Source: Natronomonas gomsonensis
Lineage (GTDB): Archaea; Halobacteriota; Halobacteria; Halobacteriales; Haloarculaceae
DNA: 64,000 nt
Direction of reading: 5' to 3'
Assembly: GCF_013391635.1 (NCBI RefSeq)
Contig: NZ_JACAWU010000002.1
Location: 1,426,001-1,490,000, forward strand
Under the pieces are notes generated by a model that searched no databases, was not told the DNA's origin, and saw nothing but the letters and a program-made list of their open reading frames with translations. The position numbers were made by a program, and so were the translations under genes. Shown in pieces: positions 61,227-64,000 of the stretch. Each line of letters begins with the position of its first letter. The stretch's first letter is position 1.

Positions 61227-63341
61227 CTACACGAACGCGAACACCGCCAGCGCGACGAGCACCAGGGCGATGCTGTATTTGAGACCACTTCGAACGTCGC
61301 TGTCGGCGAGTTCGCCGATGATGAGCCCGGTCCCGACGGCCTGTACAAGCGCCGAGTGAAGGAACAGTGCGTTGTACGTCGACACGTCGCCGGCGCCGAC
61401 GCTGATGAGTTGGTCGAGTTCGCCGCTTTCGGTCTCGCCGATGCGTTCGATGACCGGCGCGAGGAAACTCTGGTCGATGACCACGACGGTGCCGAGATAG
61501 ACGAGAAAGCCGATGGCGACGACCGCGACGTACGTCTGGAGTTCCTGTTCGCGGGCCCGCTCCATCTGGATGCGATGTCGCGTGTCTTGGGCAGCGATTT
61601 TCAACACCTGATGGAGGTTCCCGGTCGACCGACTCCCCTCGGCGAGGATTTTGCAGGTCCGAGTCAACTGCGGGACGGCCATCCGGTCGGCCATCGACAA
61701 CAGCGCACCGCGCATGTCGTGGTTCCAGCGAATGTCGTTTCGGACGTGGCGGAGTTCCTCGGCGAAGCGACCGGTCACGTTCCGGGCGACCAATCCGAAC
61801 CCCTCGACGAGCGAGACGCCCATCTGGTTCGAACTCGCGAGGATGTCGAGCGCGTCGGGCAACCGCGACGCGACGTGGCGCCGCTGTCGGCGACTCTGCT
61901 CGTGAACGAACGCCATCGGCGTCGCCACGATGAGAAACGGCGCGACGAAAAACAGGCTCGTCATCCGGAACGGCGTCGAGAGGATCCCATCGACCGACGG
62001 AGCCCCGAAGACGACGGCGGCAACGGCCAGATACGCGACCGCGAGGGGGGCCGAGAACAGAAGCGTCAACCCCGGCCGCCGTCGCAGCGGCTTCAACGGA
62101 CTCGACAGGAACTCGTCGAGCCGGCGACGGAGCCGGATTCGTCGGATAATGGTGTGCTGTGTTTCGTCGTCGAACCACTCGGTCGGCGAAGAGAGGTCCG
62201 AATCCGTGGTCACGCTGTGGTTCGGCGAGCGGTACGGCTCCGAGAGCATCGACACGAGGACGATGAACCCCAGCATCCCGAGCGGGATCACCAAGTACAC
62301 GATGGCGAACAGCATGCTGAACCCTGCAGAGCCGAGGAACGTCATCATGATGAGCGTGATGATGAGAAACAGCGGCGCGGCGACGAAGGCGACGATGAAC
62401 ACTTCGCTGAGCATCGCCAGCGTCTCGAGGAACCGCTTCTGTTCCTCTTGGCTCCGCTGCATGTACTTGTCACTCTCGTCGCGGAGGAACTCGGTGACGT
62501 TCCCGCCGCTGTCGAGGACGCTGAGCATGTCGTCGAGGAACGTCTCCATGTTCTCGCTGGCCGTGAGGTTCCGGGCGTTGCGTATCGCCGTGAACAGGTC
62601 GTTGCCGAACACCTCCACGTCGCGGACGACCATGTCGAACTCGTGGGCCACCTCACCGTAGGTGTCTTCGGCCTCGGCCATCCGCTTCAGCACCGTGATG
62701 AAGTCCATCCCACCGTAGGAGAGCGCGTACATGTAGACGATGGCGTGCGGCAGCATTACGTCGATGTTCCGCCGTCGACTGTCGACCAGAATGTAGGGGT
62801 AGTAATACTGCGCAATCCACGTCACCATTGCACCGAGGAACATCAACAGGAGCGTCGCGGTCGCCCCGAAAAAGAACACCCGGTTGGCGGCGACGAACAA
62901 CACGACATCGGACAGCACCGACCCGCTGGAGACCGAGATGGGCGATTCGATGCCCGCGAGGACACCCAACCGCGACAGCGCGACCGTCAAGCCGAGGCCC
63001 AACAGCGCACACAGCAACCCCACGAGGACCGAGTACAGCACGGTTCGCGTCAGGTACACGTCGTAGGACAGTCCGAGACGGGCCTGATTGAGACGACGCT
63101 GGAGACCGAAGTGATCGTCCGGGCGGGCTTTGAAGTACGTTCGGACTGGGCCGAACTTCTCGACCAACACCTTGCGTCGTGCGGTCGGAAGGCCGCTCGT
63201 GGGGAGGTACTGCTTTCGTTCGTACTCCGGCACCGGCAGTCGCTCTTCGGTTCCGCCGTCGCTGAGTGTGGTTCCGTCAGCCGCCTCATCCGACCCCTTC
63301 GGTCGGTCCGGCGCGTCTCTCTCGGAGTCGTCGTGGCTCAT
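61227..63341 (-). CDS. Type IV pilus-like membrane platform protein (PilC/TadC, T2SSF)
   Basis: A 704-residue archaeal pilus assembly platform. After a charged N-terminus (about 1-75) there are two T2SSF domains, each flanked by membrane helices. The first (near 185-300) has DVMLPHAIVYMYALSYGGMD, GEVAHEFDMVVRDVEVFGND and SENMETFLDDML. The second (near 480-590) has RLPDALDILASSNQMGVSL and the same EELRHVRNDIRWNHDMRGAL layout. The start ATG overlaps the PilB stop. Signal peptides of the pilins would be cut by PibD (7288-8328). Confidence 0.92.
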   Translation of the reverse strand: MSHDDSERDAPDRPKGSDEAADGTTLSDGGTEERLPVPEYERKQYLPTSGLPTARRKVLVEKFGPVRTYFKARPDDHFGLQRRLNQARLGLSYDVYLTRTVLYSVLVGLLCALLGLGLTVALSRLGVLAGIESPISVSSGSVLSDVVLFVAANRVFFFGATATLLLMFLGAMVTWIAQYYYPYILVDSRRRNIDVMLPHAIVYMYALSYGGMDFITVLKRMAEAEDTYGEVAHEFDMVVRDVEVFGNDLFTAIRNARNLTASENMETFLDDMLSVLDSGGNVTEFLRDESDKYMQRSQEEQKRFLETLAMLSEVFIVAFVAAPLFLIITLIMMTFLGSAGFSMLFAIVYLVIPLGMLGFIVLVSMLSEPYRSPNHSVTTDSDLSSPTEWFDDETQHTIIRRIRLRRRLDEFLSSPLKPLRRRPGLTLLFSAPLAVAYLAVAAVVFGAPSVDGILSTPFRMTSLFFVAPFLIVATPMAFVHEQSRRQRRHVASRLPDALDILASSNQMGVSLVEGFGLVARNVTGRFAEELRHVRNDIRWNHDMRGALLSMADRMAVPQLTRTCKILAEGSRSTGNLHQVLKIAAQDTRHRIQMERAREQELQTYVAVVAIGFLVYLGTVVVIDQSFLAPVIERIGETESGELDQLISVGAGDVSTYNALFLHSALVQAVGTGLIIGELADSDVRSGLKYSIALVLVALAVFAFV

Positions 63342-64000
63342 CGTCCGTCCTCGAATATTCCCTCGTCGGAGACCCCCTCTTCGAGCGTTCCCGCCGGCTG
63401 GAGTTCCCCGTTTTCGATGGCCTCCAACACGCGCTCTTCGTTTTCGATGAACGAGTGGATGACGCGGGCGACGTCCTCCCACCACGTGATGTCGTTCTCC
63501 AGGAGGTACTCCAGAACCCGCTTTCGGCCGTCGATAGCCGACTGCAGTTGCTTGGCCGACCACCCACGGTCGGCCGCGATTTCGTCGAGAACGTTCGAAT
63601 CGAACTTCTCGTTGTAGCTGTCGTCTCTGGGATTCCACTCGAACACCTCGTTTGCGAGGATGTCGTCGCCCTCGCCGCCGCTGATTAACTCGGTGATGTT
63701 CTGGTTGCGCCGGACGCGCTCGTCGCCCAACAGCACCTGTTTTTGAATCGAGATGATGTCGAGTTCCTTTATCATCTGGGTCGGAACGCTGAGCGGTTCG
63801 TTCTCCAGTCGGTTGATGACGCCCATCACGGACTCGGAGTGAACCGTCGTGTACGCCGTGTGTCCGGTCGCCATCGCCTGGAAGAACGTGAGCGCGACCC
63901 GGGATTCGGTCCGAATCTCACCGACCAGCAGGTACTCGGGGCGTTGCCGGAGGGCGGTCTGGAGCTGTTGGTACATCGTCACCTCCCCGGAACCGTCGGC
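63338..64000 (-). CDS. Type II/IV secretion system ATPase PilB-like (C-terminal part, runs off the window)
   Basis: The last 220 codons of a VirB11/PilB-family ATPase that powers pilus assembly. The open frame enters at 64000 (ADGSGEV) and shows RQRPEYLLVGEIRTESRVAL, the Asp-box/Walker B region, then FFQAMATGHTAYTTVHSES, the His-box. A C-terminal helical region follows. The Walker A is outside the window. The stop overlaps the start of the PilC-like gene by 4 bases, so they are coupled. Confidence 0.92.
   Translation of the reverse strand, partial: ADGSGEVTMYQQLQTALRQRPEYLLVGEIRTESRVALTFFQAMATGHTAYTTVHSESVMGVINRLENEPLSVPTQMIKELDIISIQKQVLLGDERVRRNQNITELISGGEGDDILANEVFEWNPRDDSYNEKFDSNVLDEIAADRGWSAKQLQSAIDGRKRVLEYLLENDITWWEDVARVIHSFIENEERVLEAIENGELQPAGTLEEGVSDEGIFEDGR

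Noticed and set aside
61356-63617. Open frame of about 750 codons opposite the PilC-like gene
   Set aside because: It is Arg/His/Gln-rich antisense of a gene with clear T2SSF motifs.
1-64000. tRNA, rRNA, CRISPR, insertion sequence, integrase or origin
   Set aside because: I looked for cloverleaf genes, regularly spaced repeats, transposase motifs and Orc1/Cdc6 genes and saw none. Covariance and repeat-finding programs would settle it.

Overview
The window is chromosomal DNA of a halophilic archaeon (class Halobacteria); I could not fix the genus. The evidence is high GC, strongly Asp/Glu-rich proteins, leaderless genes with a TATA-like box about 25-30 bases before the start codon, a halophilic plant-type 2Fe-2S ferredoxin, archaeal translation and transcription genes (aIF2 gamma, Rpo7, Spt4, S19e, S24e, S27ae, Kae1-Bud32), and a Tat-type lipoprotein. 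Most of the window is dense housekeeping sequence. I found no tRNA, rRNA, CRISPR array, transposase or integrase.

Layout. 1-1780 is a gene-poor, lower-GC pocket with one Tat lipoprotein gene, bounded by inverted copies of a roughly 115-base repeat. 1782-11846 carries Cdc48, an alcohol dehydrogenase, LarC, an RNase H-fold protein, the prepilin peptidase, an isochorismatase-like hydrolase, a regulator, ferredoxin and a phosphate transporter. 11934-15039 holds hisA, hisB and small genes, a DsrE-like protein and a universal stress protein. 15167-21784 has a thiolase, an AAA ATPase plus MBL hydrolase pair, a predicted nuclease with a PCNA-binding tail, a regulator and a HAD hydrolase. 21968-28834 is the archaeal information-processing block: aIF2 gamma, PIN, Rpo7, Spt4, dephospho-CoA kinase, S24e, S27ae, Kae1-Bud32 and, further on, HisS. 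29351-38770 includes an ITPase, an SDR, a MOT1 transporter with a micro-ORF and PIN-like protein, TrkA, the PDCD5/PP-loop/S19e group (split by repeats and a broken gene), a flippase-like protein, ThiL and a site-2 protease. 38880-49038 has two paralogous small HTH proteins, MoaE, PyrH, LysS, a second site-2 protease, a multi-domain chlorite-dismutase-like protein and PAN. 49159-56372 carries PepF, TruA, the glyoxylate bypass (AceA, AceB), an R2-like oxidase and a Bat-type regulator. 56373-60818 is a peptide-type ABC transporter without a binding protein. 61227-64000 is the pilus PilC/PilB pair, the latter running off the end.

The most unusual signals are these. (1) A hairpin family sits 3-4 bases after stop codons, with an invariant outer stem and a variable inner stem, in three copies. 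(2) A second repeat family also sits at gene 3' ends; one copy supplies a stop codon and another is translated into a C-terminal tail. (3) A PD-(D/E)XK-like, four-plus-one-cysteine protein ends in a textbook PIP box. (4) A 31-codon ORF is translationally coupled to a PIN-like gene. (5) A chlorite-dismutase-like protein carries an internally triplicated module. No single stretch proves a wholly new system; items 1-4 are the best leads.
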